Below are positions 27,288 to 36,620 of a stretch of DNA of 64,000 nt, in pieces. The DNA lies in NCBI GenBank assembly GCA_947627425.1, contig CANQVZ010000003.1, positions 25,659-89,658 on the forward strand, read 5' to 3'. The number at the start of each line of letters is the position of its first letter. Position 1 is the stretch's first letter. A model generated the notes under the pieces. That model was not told the origin of the DNA and searched no databases. It saw only the letters and a program-made list of their open reading frames with translations. A program made the position numbers and the translations under genes. This stretch comes from an uncultured Clostridia bacterium (GTDB lineage Bacteria > Bacillota > Clostridia > Lachnospirales > CAG-274).

Positions 27288-27793
27288 TGAAATTTATAGA
27301 CGACAAAGGAAAATTATTCGGCAAGGTAAACATTGTGGACATCATAGTTGTGCTTGTAATAGTGGCAATAGTGGCTGCCGTTGCGGTGCGCTTCACCTCC
27401 GACAAGCTCAATGCAAACGGACTTAATCCCGCAAGCGAGGATCAATATTGCTATGTTACGGCTTATTCCAGCCTTCAGGTGCCCGAGGTGGCAGCGTCGC
27501 TCAAGGTGGGCGACCACATAGTGGCAGGCGGAAAATACACCGACGCCGAGATAGTGGACATAAAGGTAGAGCCTGCGGCATATGTAGGCGTAAATACCGA
27601 GGGTAAGGCAGTATACAGCGAGCACCCCTTATGGAAGGATGTTACCGTTGTTATAAAGGAAAAAATAGACCCCTCAAACATCACCATAAAGGTAGGCGGT
27701 CAGGAGGCGAGAGTAGGCTACAGCTACATCGTTAAAACCCAGACCGTGGAGGCTAACGCCAAGATAAGGGGCATTGAGTTCAAGCCCGAGTAA
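27284..27793 (+). CDS. DUF4330 family membrane-anchored protein
   Basis: MKFIDDKGKLFGKVNIVDIIVVLVIVAIVAAVAVRF N-terminus. Confidence 0.75.
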   Translation: MMKFIDDKGKLFGKVNIVDIIVVLVIVAIVAAVAVRFTSDKLNANGLNPASEDQYCYVTAYSSLQVPEVAASLKVGDHIVAGGKYTDAEIVDIKVEPAAYVGVNTEGKAVYSEHPLWKDVTVVIKEKIDPSNITIKVGGQEARVGYSYIVKTQTVEANAKIRGIEFKPE

Positions 27794-27819
27794 TTTCCGT
27801 TTTTTTAAGGGAGAAAGCA

Positions 27820-28368
27820 ATGAATATTTCAAAGGTTTTAAAAGAAAGCTTTTTTGCGGGCATAATTATATATGTGGTAAACGCTTTTTCGCGCGCTTAT
27901 GATAACAGTGTGCTCAAAAAAGCCGTAAGCGCAGTAAGCGTGTGCTTTTTGTCGAGCAGGTTTTTTTCTCTGCTTTCGAGATATGCCAACAAAAAGGCAT
28001 TTTACAGATACAGCCTTATATATAGGCTCATCATGGCTATTGCCGGTCTTTTTGACAGGCTTTTCGGCTTTATACACAGGCTCGCCGCCTCGTGGCTTGC
28101 GGGCAGCGCGGGCGCAGCTAATATCAGAGAGGGACTTAATTCATCCTTGAGAGAAAAGCTCTTTGGCTTCGGCGTGCTCTTTATGAGCATACCCGTGGGC
28201 AGCATGACGGCTATACTCCTTCTGGGCGGCATATCCAAATCCATAATAGCCGCAAGCTGGTGTTCCTTTGCCATAGGTCTTGTGCTCACTCTTTGCGGAG
28301 CCTTTGAGGAGGCGCTGAAGCGCTGCTTTTTGGTGAGAGGTATAAAGGCATTTTTGGATATACTTTAA
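27820..28368 (+). CDS. Membrane protein of unknown function in polysaccharide cluster
   Basis: 182 aa, hydrophobic segments; co-directional and tightly packed. Confidence 0.6.
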   Translation: MNISKVLKESFFAGIIIYVVNAFSRAYDNSVLKKAVSAVSVCFLSSRFFSLLSRYANKKAFYRYSLIYRLIMAIAGLFDRLFGFIHRLAASWLAGSAGAANIREGLNSSLREKLFGFGVLFMSIPVGSMTAILLLGGISKSIIAASWCSFAIGLVLTLCGAFEEALKRCFLVRGIKAFLDIL

Positions 28369-28392
28369 TAGATTTGATAAGTTGGTGGTTTT

Positions 28393-29757
28393 GTGAGTGA
28401 CAAAAATATTTTGCTTATAGTTTTCTTGGGTCTTGTGCTGGGGCTTGGCTGCGGAACATTAGGTCCCGTGGCTGCACTTGCCTTTGTGGGCGCGGTGATA
28501 GCGCTTGGTATAGTGCTCTGTCATTATGAGCTCTCGGTCCTTGTCATAGCGGGCTTCGGCATAGTGGACGCGCTTCTGAGAGCCTTCGGCGGAGGCTTAG
28601 GCAGCGTGTGGGACGAGCTTTTCCTCATATTCCTTGTCATGCTCTGGTTCTACAAGTGGATAAGGGACAGGAACGACGACGGCTTCAAGACATCGCCTAT
28701 GGACATACCCCTTTTCATATTCATAGGCGCAATGATACTGTGTCTTATAATAAATTCGCCCGATTTCAAGGTGGCTTTGGAGGGCTTCCGCGCCATAGTG
28801 CAGTATATGCTGTGGTACTTCGTTGTCATTCAGCTTCTCAGGGGCGAAAAGGACGCGAGGACGGTCACGACATTTTTTGTGCTAGTGGTGGGCGTTTTGG
28901 CTCTTCACGGCATTTATCAATATATCATAGGCGTTGAGATGCCCTCGGGCTGGGTGGATCAGAACGAGGCGGGAGTGCGTACAAGGGTCTATTCCATATT
29001 TACAAGTCCCAATGTTTTCGGCTCTCTGCTCACATTGGCTGCGCCTATGGCAATATCCCTTGCGCTCGTTGCCAAAAACGGCAAGGGCAGGCTCCTGTAT
29101 GCGCTTATAGCGCTCTGCATAACGGCAAGCCTTGTGTTCACATCATCAAGAGGCGCATGGATAGGATTCGCAGTGGCTGTGGGTATATATGTGCTCATGA
29201 AGGACAAGCGGCTCATCATACCCTGCGTTCTGGGCGCTCTGCTGGTGTTTGTGGCTGTGCCGAGCGTAGGAAACAGAATAAGCTATATGCTGAGCCCCGA
29301 ATATATAGAGTCCTCGCTTAAGGGCGGAAGGCTCGTCAGATGGCTCACGGGCATAGAGATAGTTAAGGACTTCCCCGTCTTTGGCGTTGGTCTCGGACAC
29401 TTCGGCGGAGCTGTAGCCATGAATAACGAAATGCGTCTTCTCGTGGACACGCAGACCATAGATACATTCTATATGGACAACTATATGCTCAAAACGGCTG
29501 TGGAGTCGGGACTTGTGGGCTTTGCGGCGTTTATGGCGCTCATGTATTCAGTTGTGATAAACGGCTTCAGAACAATGAAAATATCCGCCACAAGGCTTTC
29601 AAAGGAGCTTTCAACGGGCATAACGGCAGGTCTTTGCGGAGTGATAACTCACAATTTGGTGGAAAATATATTTGAAGTGCCCATGATGACAAGTCTTTTC
29701 TGGATGTTCACGGCAGTTATTATGAGCATATGGTACTATCAGTATAAGGCGGACTAA
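28393..29757 (+). CDS. O-antigen ligase family / polysaccharide polymerase-like membrane protein (GTG start)
   Basis: Polytopic; SSRGAWIGFAVAVGIYVL and VGLGHFGGA motifs. Confidence 0.85.
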   Translation: MSDKNILLIVFLGLVLGLGCGTLGPVAALAFVGAVIALGIVLCHYELSVLVIAGFGIVDALLRAFGGGLGSVWDELFLIFLVMLWFYKWIRDRNDDGFKTSPMDIPLFIFIGAMILCLIINSPDFKVALEGFRAIVQYMLWYFVVIQLLRGEKDARTVTTFFVLVVGVLALHGIYQYIIGVEMPSGWVDQNEAGVRTRVYSIFTSPNVFGSLLTLAAPMAISLALVAKNGKGRLLYALIALCITASLVFTSSRGAWIGFAVAVGIYVLMKDKRLIIPCVLGALLVFVAVPSVGNRISYMLSPEYIESSLKGGRLVRWLTGIEIVKDFPVFGVGLGHFGGAVAMNNEMRLLVDTQTIDTFYMDNYMLKTAVESGLVGFAAFMALMYSVVINGFRTMKISATRLSKELSTGITAGLCGVITHNLVENIFEVPMMTSLFWMFTAVIMSIWYYQYKAD

Positions 29758-29791
29758 GCATTTTTTCAGCATAAAAAAGAGGTAGGACAGT

Positions 29792-30928
29792 ATGGTAAAT
29801 CTGTTGATAGCAGGCTATCACGGCTTTGGGAACTGCGGTGACGAGGCTATATTAAAGGCGATGACCTCCAACATAAAGGAGTATGCGCCAGATGTAGAGA
29901 TCACCGCCCTCAGTCACAAGCCCGAATTTACTAAAACCGAATACGGCATAAGATCTGTTCAGCGTTTCAATGTGTTTCAGGTCATATCCGCCATAAAACG
30001 CAGCGATATCATACTGAGCGGCGGCGGAACACTTTTGCAGAACAGCACCAGCACGCGCTCGCTCCTCTATTATCTGAGCATCATAAAGCTTGCCAAGCTT
30101 TTCAGAAAGAGGGTCATGCTCTATGCCAACGGCATAGGTCCCGTCACGGGCAGGTTCAATCAAAGCGTAGTGCGCGCTGTCATAAACACCGTGGATGTCA
30201 TAACCTTGAGGGAAAAGCTCTCCGAGGCGGATCTCAGGAGCCTTGATGTGAGCAATCCCAATGTTACGGTGACTGCCGACGCCGCCTTCAAGCTGAAGAG
30301 TGTGGACAAGCAGAGAGCCGAACAGATACTCAAAAACGAGGGCTTTATAGAGAGAGGCAAGCCCAGAGTGGGAGTTTCCGTGAGGTCATGGCATAAGGCG
30401 AAGTACGGCGACGACTATATTTCAAAGCTTGCCAGAGCCTTTGACAACATCGCCGATACGGGCAAGGAGATAATTTTCCTGCCCATGCAGTTTCCAAGTG
30501 ACATTGCCATATCAAAGAGAGTGTCGTCCATGATGAAAAACAAGTCCTATATACTGCAAAACCGCTACACTCCGGGCGAAATGCTGGGTGTTGTGGGCAG
30601 TGTTGACGCAATGGTGAGCATGAGGCTCCACACTCTCATATTTGCCGCCGTCAAGAACATACCCATGGTAGGCATAATATACGACCCCAAGATAGAATAT
30701 TATCTCAAGGAGCTGGATATGCCGGAGGGCGGAGATGTGCGCAAGGAAAAGCTCGACAGCGACAGGATATCGGGCATAACGCTTGATATATTTGAAAATA
30801 TGGATAAATATAAGTCCTTACTCAAGGCAAAGGCTGACATAATGATGGAAAAGGCGGACGAAAACGATGCCCTGCTCATGCAGCAGCTGGACATCATAAG
30901 AAAAGAAAAGGAGAGGAAAAGAAAATGA
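29792..30928 (+). CDS. csaB: Polysaccharide pyruvyl transferase CsaB
   Basis: GYHGFGNCGDEAILKAM; SGGGTLLQNSTSTRSLLYYL; MVSMRLHTLIFA. Confidence 0.93.
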   Translation: MVNLLIAGYHGFGNCGDEAILKAMTSNIKEYAPDVEITALSHKPEFTKTEYGIRSVQRFNVFQVISAIKRSDIILSGGGTLLQNSTSTRSLLYYLSIIKLAKLFRKRVMLYANGIGPVTGRFNQSVVRAVINTVDVITLREKLSEADLRSLDVSNPNVTVTADAAFKLKSVDKQRAEQILKNEGFIERGKPRVGVSVRSWHKAKYGDDYISKLARAFDNIADTGKEIIFLPMQFPSDIAISKRVSSMMKNKSYILQNRYTPGEMLGVVGSVDAMVSMRLHTLIFAAVKNIPMVGIIYDPKIEYYLKELDMPEGGDVRKEKLDSDRISGITLDIFENMDKYKSLLKAKADIMMEKADENDALLMQQLDIIRKEKERKRK

Positions 30929-31371
30929 AAAGATGGTTAGTAGGGTTTTTAAGCGTGATAGCAAGCGTAACAATGGTGATGGGCAGCGTGTATGCCGCAG
31001 ACGCAGGCTCCGAGGCAGACCCGCTTGTGTCAAAGAGCTATGTTGACGACAAGATAGAGCAGGTGCTCGCAAAGATAGGTCAGGGCTCGGGCGGCACGGC
31101 TGCGGGCGCAGCCTTCACTCCCGTCAATGTTGCCGTGGGCAAGACCATAATAGGCGGAGAAGGCACCGAGATAATATTGAGAGCAGGCAAGGCGGGCGTT
31201 GTTGTGAGCGGCAGCGAGGGCATATCCGATGTCACAACGGGTCAGACTCTCTACAACGGACACAGCGCCGCGCTCAATCATCTCAACATAATATCCAGAG
31301 CCGACGGCAGAGGCTTTAAGGTGACCGAAGCGGCATGGTTCCTTGTAAAGGGCAGCTACACCGTTAAGTAA
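30925..31371 (+). CDS. Secreted protein of unknown function
   Basis: Signal peptide; DPLVSKSYVDDKIEQVLAKI; overlaps csaB stop by 4 nt. Confidence 0.65.
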   Translation: MKRWLVGFLSVIASVTMVMGSVYAADAGSEADPLVSKSYVDDKIEQVLAKIGQGSGGTAAGAAFTPVNVAVGKTIIGGEGTEIILRAGKAGVVVSGSEGISDVTTGQTLYNGHSAALNHLNIISRADGRGFKVTEAAWFLVKGSYTVK

Positions 31372-31390
31372 AAATAAGACGAGGTATTTT

Positions 31391-32122
31391 ATGAGTATAT
31401 GCAGAATTCTGGGAGTACCCTTTTCAAACATAAGCCCCGATGAGGCGATAGACAAGGTGATATCCTGTCTTGACGGCAGGGGCAAGTCCATGATATTCAC
31501 TCCCAATCCCGAAATGGTGATGGAAGCCAGAAAAAACAAGGAATTTATGGAGATCCTCAACTCGAGCACAATGAATGTGCCCGACGGCATAGGCATAGTT
31601 TATGCCTCAAGGCTCACCTCCTCGCCCATAAAGGAGAGGGTAGCGGGCTACGATATGCTTTTGGGCGTATTCGAGCGCATAAAGGACACAGACAAGACCG
31701 TTTATTTCTTCGGCTCTGCTCCCGGCATTGCCGACAGAGCCAAAAAAGCCATAGAGGAGCGTTTCGAGGGCATAAAAATAGTGGGCACGGCAAACGGATA
31801 TTTTGACGCCGAGAGGGAAAAGGAAATAATTGCGGAAATAAATTCCCTCAAGCCCGACCTTTTGCTTGTGGGTATAGGCTTTCCCAAGCAGGAAAAATGG
31901 ATATATAACAACATCAAAAGGCTGAATGTAAGAGTTGCCGTAGGCGTGGGCGGAAGTTTTGATGGCTGGTGCGGAAATGTGCCGAGAGCGCCGAAATTTT
32001 TCATAAAGCACAATATGGAGTGGTTCTATAGGCTCATCAAGCAGCCCTCCAGAATAGGGCGTATGATGCAGCTGCCCCTCTTTATGCTCGTTGTTATACG
32101 CAGCAGGATATTCGGCAGATAA
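31391..32122 (+). CDS. WecG/TagA/CpsF family (GT26) glycosyltransferase
   Basis: TPNPEMVMEARKNKEF; VPDGIGIVYASRL; GIGFPKQEKWI; GVGGSFDGWCGNVPRAPKF. Confidence 0.93.
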   Translation: MSICRILGVPFSNISPDEAIDKVISCLDGRGKSMIFTPNPEMVMEARKNKEFMEILNSSTMNVPDGIGIVYASRLTSSPIKERVAGYDMLLGVFERIKDTDKTVYFFGSAPGIADRAKKAIEERFEGIKIVGTANGYFDAEREKEIIAEINSLKPDLLLVGIGFPKQEKWIYNNIKRLNVRVAVGVGGSFDGWCGNVPRAPKFFIKHNMEWFYRLIKQPSRIGRMMQLPLFMLVVIRSRIFGR

Positions 32123-32151
32123 AACGAGAGCCTTTGATATTGAAAATAAAT

Positions 32152-32186
32152 CAAAAAAAACAGGACGACATCGTCCTGTTTTTTGT
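32152..32186. terminator. Bidirectional terminator
   Basis: AAAACAGGACGACATCGTCCTGTTTTTT between convergent genes. Confidence 0.85.
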
Positions 32187-32188
32187 AG

Positions 32189-32953
32189 TTATTTTATACC
32201 GTATATCCTGCGGTACACATTTTTTCTTTTATCCTCAAGCACGGGGAATTTTTCCCTATATTTTTTTACATCGTTTTCTAAATCTACGGTCATTGCGCCC
32301 TCTTTATTCCCTGCCGAAGCGAGTATATTTCCGTCGGGGTCAATGAGAGCGCTGCCGCCCTCATATCGTATGCCCCCTATATCGCCCGTACAGTTTATGC
32401 CCATCACATAGCATCTGTTTTCTATTGCCCGCGCCTTCAGAAGCGTGCTCCAGTGCGCCTGCCTTGCCTCGGGCCAGTTGGCAGGCAATATTATTATATC
32501 CGCCTCGTATGCCCTGAAAATTTCGGGGAAGCGGAGGTCATAGCATATGGCAGGCAGAAATTTAAAGCCCATAAATTCAAAGGGCGAAAGCTTATCTCCG
32601 CCCTTGAAATATTTATTCTCCCCGCCGTAGCTGAAGGGGTGTATCTTTACATAGTCCGAAAGCACCTCGCCGCCGTCTGTTACGGTGTAGTGATTTTCAG
32701 CCTTTTCTCCGTCCTTGAATACCCAACCGAAGCCCACGGCTTTGCCGTATTTCTTGGAAAGCGTGTTCATTTTGTGCAGGGTATATCCGTCGTTTTCGCC
32801 CGTAAGCTCGGTGTTCATGGAAAAGCCCGTAAAGCTCATCTCGGGAAACAGCAGTATATCCGCAGAGCTTTCGGCGATGAGCCTCTCGGCATTTGAAATA
32901 TTTTCGCTTTTGTTTTCCCACACAATTTTTGTCTGGCAGATATCAACGCGCAT
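32189..32953 (-). CDS. Carbon-nitrogen (nitrilase-superfamily) hydrolase
   Basis: LFPEMSFTGFSM; FLPAICYDLRFPEIFRAY; E-K-C catalytic pattern. Confidence 0.9.
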   Translation of the reverse strand: MRVDICQTKIVWENKSENISNAERLIAESSADILLFPEMSFTGFSMNTELTGENDGYTLHKMNTLSKKYGKAVGFGWVFKDGEKAENHYTVTDGGEVLSDYVKIHPFSYGGENKYFKGGDKLSPFEFMGFKFLPAICYDLRFPEIFRAYEADIIILPANWPEARQAHWSTLLKARAIENRCYVMGINCTGDIGGIRYEGGSALIDPDGNILASAGNKEGAMTVDLENDVKKYREKFPVLEDKRKNVYRRIYGIK

Positions 32954-32970
32954 AGCGCCACTTCCTTAAT

Positions 32971-35061
32971 TTATTCGGCAGTATACGCAAGTATACAGCT
33001 TCCCTGCGCCCTGCACTTGACCTTCAGACAGCCGTCCTTTACGGAATAATGCTGTTTCTGCGTGTCCCAGTCGCCCTCGCCGGATTGCAGTATCCTTGTG
33101 AACACGGTGCCGTTTTTCACCTCCGTGCGCCATGCGGGCACGGTTATTTCCTGCGATGTGTCGTTGTTGTTTATTATAACTATTATTTTCTCCTTGTCCG
33201 TCCACCTGCCGTAGCACATTATGCCGTAACCCATGTAGAGATAGTCGAGCGAGCCGAATGAAAGTGCTCTGTATTTCTTGTGTATGGCTATCAGCTTTTT
33301 GTAGTACCTTATGAGGTCCTTGTCCTCTCTGCCCCAAGGATAGGGACGGCGGCAGTCCGGGTCTGTCCAGCCCGTAAGTCCCGCTTCGTCGCCGTAGTAT
33401 ATCGTGGGCGCGCCTATCCATGTCATCTGGAAGGTGATGGCTTCGCGCATTATGTCCTTGTTTATGCCCGTGTCCGCCTCCTCGCTTCCCATGGTGTGGA
33501 GCCTGCCCATTTTTTTGTTTGTCCTTGTGAGGAATCTTGAATGGTCGTGATTTGAGAGCTCGTTCATGGCTACGGAAAGGCTCTCGTAGCTGAAGCGCGA
33601 CATAAAGTAGCGCATACTGCTCTCAAAGTCCGCAGAGTTATTGAATTTATCCCAAGCGCACTGCTCGCTGTGCTTTTCCATGCCCGTCAGAAACCATGTG
33701 ATGGGCTCCATAAAGGCGTCGTAGTTCATGACCGTGTCCCACTGGTCGCCTCCGAGCCAGTCCTTCGGGTCGCCGTAGTGCTCGGCAAGTATTATGGCGT
33801 CGGGGTTTGCCTCCTTCACAGCCTTTCTGAAGTCGCGCCAGAACTGCATATTGTATTCCTTGCTCGTGCAGAGGTCGGCAGCCACATCAAGCCTCCAGCC
33901 GTCTGCGTTGTAGGGAGGCGACACCCACTTTTTGCCTATACCTATTATATAGTCGTAGAGCTCCTTGGAGCCTTCAAAGTTCAGCTTGGGATGGTTTGCG
34001 TGTCCCCACCAGCCGTCGTAGTTCTCGTTGCCGGGCCAGTGTCCGCCGTGCCAGCTAAAAAAGTCGTGATAGGGACTGCTCTCGCTCATGAACGCACCAT
34101 CGGGATAGCCGTTTCTCTTGTAAAAGCCCTCTCTGTCGAGCCATTTGTTGAAGGCTCCGCAGTGGTTGAAAACGCCGTCCAATATGACCCTTATGCCGTT
34201 TTTGTGCGCAAGGGCTATGAGCTCCGCCATAAGCGCGTTGCTTGCCTCAAGGTTCTCCTTGTCGGTAGTCCTTATCATATACATGGTAGCCTCGGCATTG
34301 TCCTTTTTGCCGTCCTCAAGAGGCTTTCCGCCATCGTTTATTATAACTCCGTAGTGAGGATCCACGCTGTCGTAGTCCTGTGTGTCGTACTTGTGGTTGC
34401 TGGGCGATACGAATATGGGATTGAAATATATTACCTCCACGCCAAGATCTCTGAGGTATTCCATTTTGTCCATTACGCCCTTGAGATCTCCGCCGTAGAA
34501 ATTACACACATCCAGATTTTCAACGGGAGCATCCCAGTCCTTTACAGCCTTTGCCGTCACGCCGAGATAGGCGTATTCGTTGTCTACCACATCGTTTGTT
34601 TTGTCGCCGTTGTAAAAGCGGTCTACATATATCTGATACATAACGGCGCCCTTTGCCCAGTCGGGCGTCTTAAAATCGGGTATGACTATAAAGTTGAAGT
34701 CGGGGTTGAGATTTTTCACAAGCCCCTGCTTATTGTAATAGTACACTCTTTGGCTGTTTTTAAGCTCAAAATAATATTCCGCCCTGTTCTCTCCGCACTT
34801 GAGGGTATAGCTGTAGTAGTCGAACCTATCGTCGCTCTCCTCCACCCGCATGAGATATTTTTCTCCGTCATAGCAGAGATGCACGGTGTCTATGTTGTCC
34901 TTGGCGGTCCTTATCCTAATGGAAAATTTCTCGCCCGCATCGGGAGAAACAGGTCGTCTGTAGTTCTCGCTCTCATCGGAAAAAACAGCGTCTATATTTA
35001 CATATACAAAATTCATCTTTGCCAGAAGCAATATTCGCTCTATATAAGTGTACTTATCCAT
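32971..35061 (-). CDS. GH13 alpha-amylase family (neopullulanase/cyclomaltodextrinase-like), no signal peptide
   Basis: MYQIYVDRFYNGD; VILDGVFNHCG; DGWRLDVAADL; AEHYGDP. Start taken at MDKYTY. Confidence 0.9.
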   Translation of the reverse strand: MDKYTYIERILLLAKMNFVYVNIDAVFSDESENYRRPVSPDAGEKFSIRIRTAKDNIDTVHLCYDGEKYLMRVEESDDRFDYYSYTLKCGENRAEYYFELKNSQRVYYYNKQGLVKNLNPDFNFIVIPDFKTPDWAKGAVMYQIYVDRFYNGDKTNDVVDNEYAYLGVTAKAVKDWDAPVENLDVCNFYGGDLKGVMDKMEYLRDLGVEVIYFNPIFVSPSNHKYDTQDYDSVDPHYGVIINDGGKPLEDGKKDNAEATMYMIRTTDKENLEASNALMAELIALAHKNGIRVILDGVFNHCGAFNKWLDREGFYKRNGYPDGAFMSESSPYHDFFSWHGGHWPGNENYDGWWGHANHPKLNFEGSKELYDYIIGIGKKWVSPPYNADGWRLDVAADLCTSKEYNMQFWRDFRKAVKEANPDAIILAEHYGDPKDWLGGDQWDTVMNYDAFMEPITWFLTGMEKHSEQCAWDKFNNSADFESSMRYFMSRFSYESLSVAMNELSNHDHSRFLTRTNKKMGRLHTMGSEEADTGINKDIMREAITFQMTWIGAPTIYYGDEAGLTGWTDPDCRRPYPWGREDKDLIRYYKKLIAIHKKYRALSFGSLDYLYMGYGIMCYGRWTDKEKIIVIINNNDTSQEITVPAWRTEVKNGTVFTRILQSGEGDWDTQKQHYSVKDGCLKVKCRAQGSCILAYTAE

Positions 35062-35195
35062 ATAAATTACCTCTTTAACGCCTTTAAATGTAGTCATATC
35101 TTAATTTTAAATTTAAAATGCCCCGTTGTCAACATTTATTCACATTATAAAGGTGTTATAAAATAAAACTTTGTGTAAAGCTTATTTCCTTTTTA

Positions 35196-36419
35196 TTACT
35201 TTACTATCTTTCCCGAAGCCACATCCACATTGAAGGTCTCTGTCTTGCTTTCCTCCGTGGGAGCCTCTGCGCCGTTTTCGTAGCGAGTTTCGCTGTAGGT
35301 GTTTGTAACGGTCGCAATGTCGCCCTCAAAGCTCACGTCACATAAGCAGGCGTAGATATAGGGCACCTCAAAGAGCTTCTGAGGCGGATTGTTGTAGTAT
35401 TTCTCGGCATCGGCATTGTATTTTTCTATAAAATCTCTGCCCGCTTGCTTGGCGTCCTCCTCAAGCTTTTTGTTTATGTCGGCGTTCTGCTCGCCCTCAA
35501 ACTCGGGATACTGCACAATTATATTTATATAAGGCGTTCCGTCCTTAGCGGTCTTGTTCTCGCCGTATTCCTTTATTGTATAATTATGCACTGACTTAGC
35601 CTCGGCTTCTTCAAGCGCCTTGCCCGTCTTATTGTATTGTTCCAGCTTGTCGCTGTCAATATGCGCGCCAAATATGACTACATAGTTTATTTCGTCCTCC
35701 AATGCTCCGCTTGAAGCCGTGTATTTAACTGTGAGTATGCCTGCCTCGCAGGAGGTCTCGCAGGTCATGGCATCGTTTTCATTCGATGCCTCGGCAAGCG
35801 AAAGGGCTGCCTGCTCTGCGTCCGACTTCATGAGCTTGTTGAGCTTTTCGCGCGCCGTAAAGGGCACCTTGTCCGATATAACGGGATAAGAATAGCTTAC
35901 GGAAACACTGTTTTCGCTGTTTTCTGCAGAAGCGTCGGCAAATGTTATGTCGAGCTCCTCGGGAACTTCGTTGTCATATACCGTGGGCGGAGTTATGCTC
36001 ACCTTTTTGTCGGCTGCGTCCCATTCCACATCTGCACCGAGCACCTCGGAGAGCACCCTTAAGGGCACCATTGTTCTGCCATTTATTATCTGCGCGGGCA
36101 CATCGTTTTCAACAGTCGAAAGATCGCCTATGGCGACTGTTTTTGAGCCTATCTCTATGTCACACACTATGCCTCCGAGGCTTGCCTCGCAGAGCTTTAT
36201 ATCCTCGAACCATTTTACATCTGCGCCCATCTTTTCAAACACGGCGCGGAAGGGCACAAGCGTCCTGCCCTCGATTATAACGGGAGCCTGGTCGCCCGTA
36301 AAGTCTATCTTTTCGCCGTTCACCTCAACGCTCACTCCGTCATCCGCATAAGCGGGAGCGCACAAAAGCGCCGAAAAAGCAAGAGCCGAAGCCAGCAGTA
36401 AAGCATTTAATTTTTTCAT
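35196..36419 (-). CDS. Secreted protein with copper amine oxidase N-terminal repeats and DUF3298/RsiV-like C-terminal domain
   Basis: Signal peptide; VIIEGRTLVPFRAVFEKMGADVKWFEDIK ... QIINGRTMVPLRVLSEVLGADVEWDAADKKV; C-terminal SETRYENG... Confidence 0.8.
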   Translation of the reverse strand: MKKLNALLLASALAFSALLCAPAYADDGVSVEVNGEKIDFTGDQAPVIIEGRTLVPFRAVFEKMGADVKWFEDIKLCEASLGGIVCDIEIGSKTVAIGDLSTVENDVPAQIINGRTMVPLRVLSEVLGADVEWDAADKKVSITPPTVYDNEVPEELDITFADASAENSENSVSVSYSYPVISDKVPFTAREKLNKLMKSDAEQAALSLAEASNENDAMTCETSCEAGILTVKYTASSGALEDEINYVVIFGAHIDSDKLEQYNKTGKALEEAEAKSVHNYTIKEYGENKTAKDGTPYINIIVQYPEFEGEQNADINKKLEEDAKQAGRDFIEKYNADAEKYYNNPPQKLFEVPYIYACLCDVSFEGDIATVTNTYSETRYENGAEAPTEESKTETFNVDVASGKIVK

Positions 36420-36620
36420 TGTAATGTCCTCCTTTGAATAGTATTTAATATTTTAATTATAACATAAAAAAAACTCTTTCGTCAATATAAGTTAATATCT
36501 TACACAATTATATCGATGTGTTTTCGTGAAGTATACCGCTTGACGAAGCAGACAAAATCTGTTAGCATTATAATATATAGTATTGTTGTATCTGTCAGAC
36601 GGACAGGGGGGTAAGATCCA

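Noticed and set aside
33670-35166. 498-aa plus-strand ORF opposite the GH13 enzyme
   Set aside because: Antisense shadow of a strongly supported GH13 gene.
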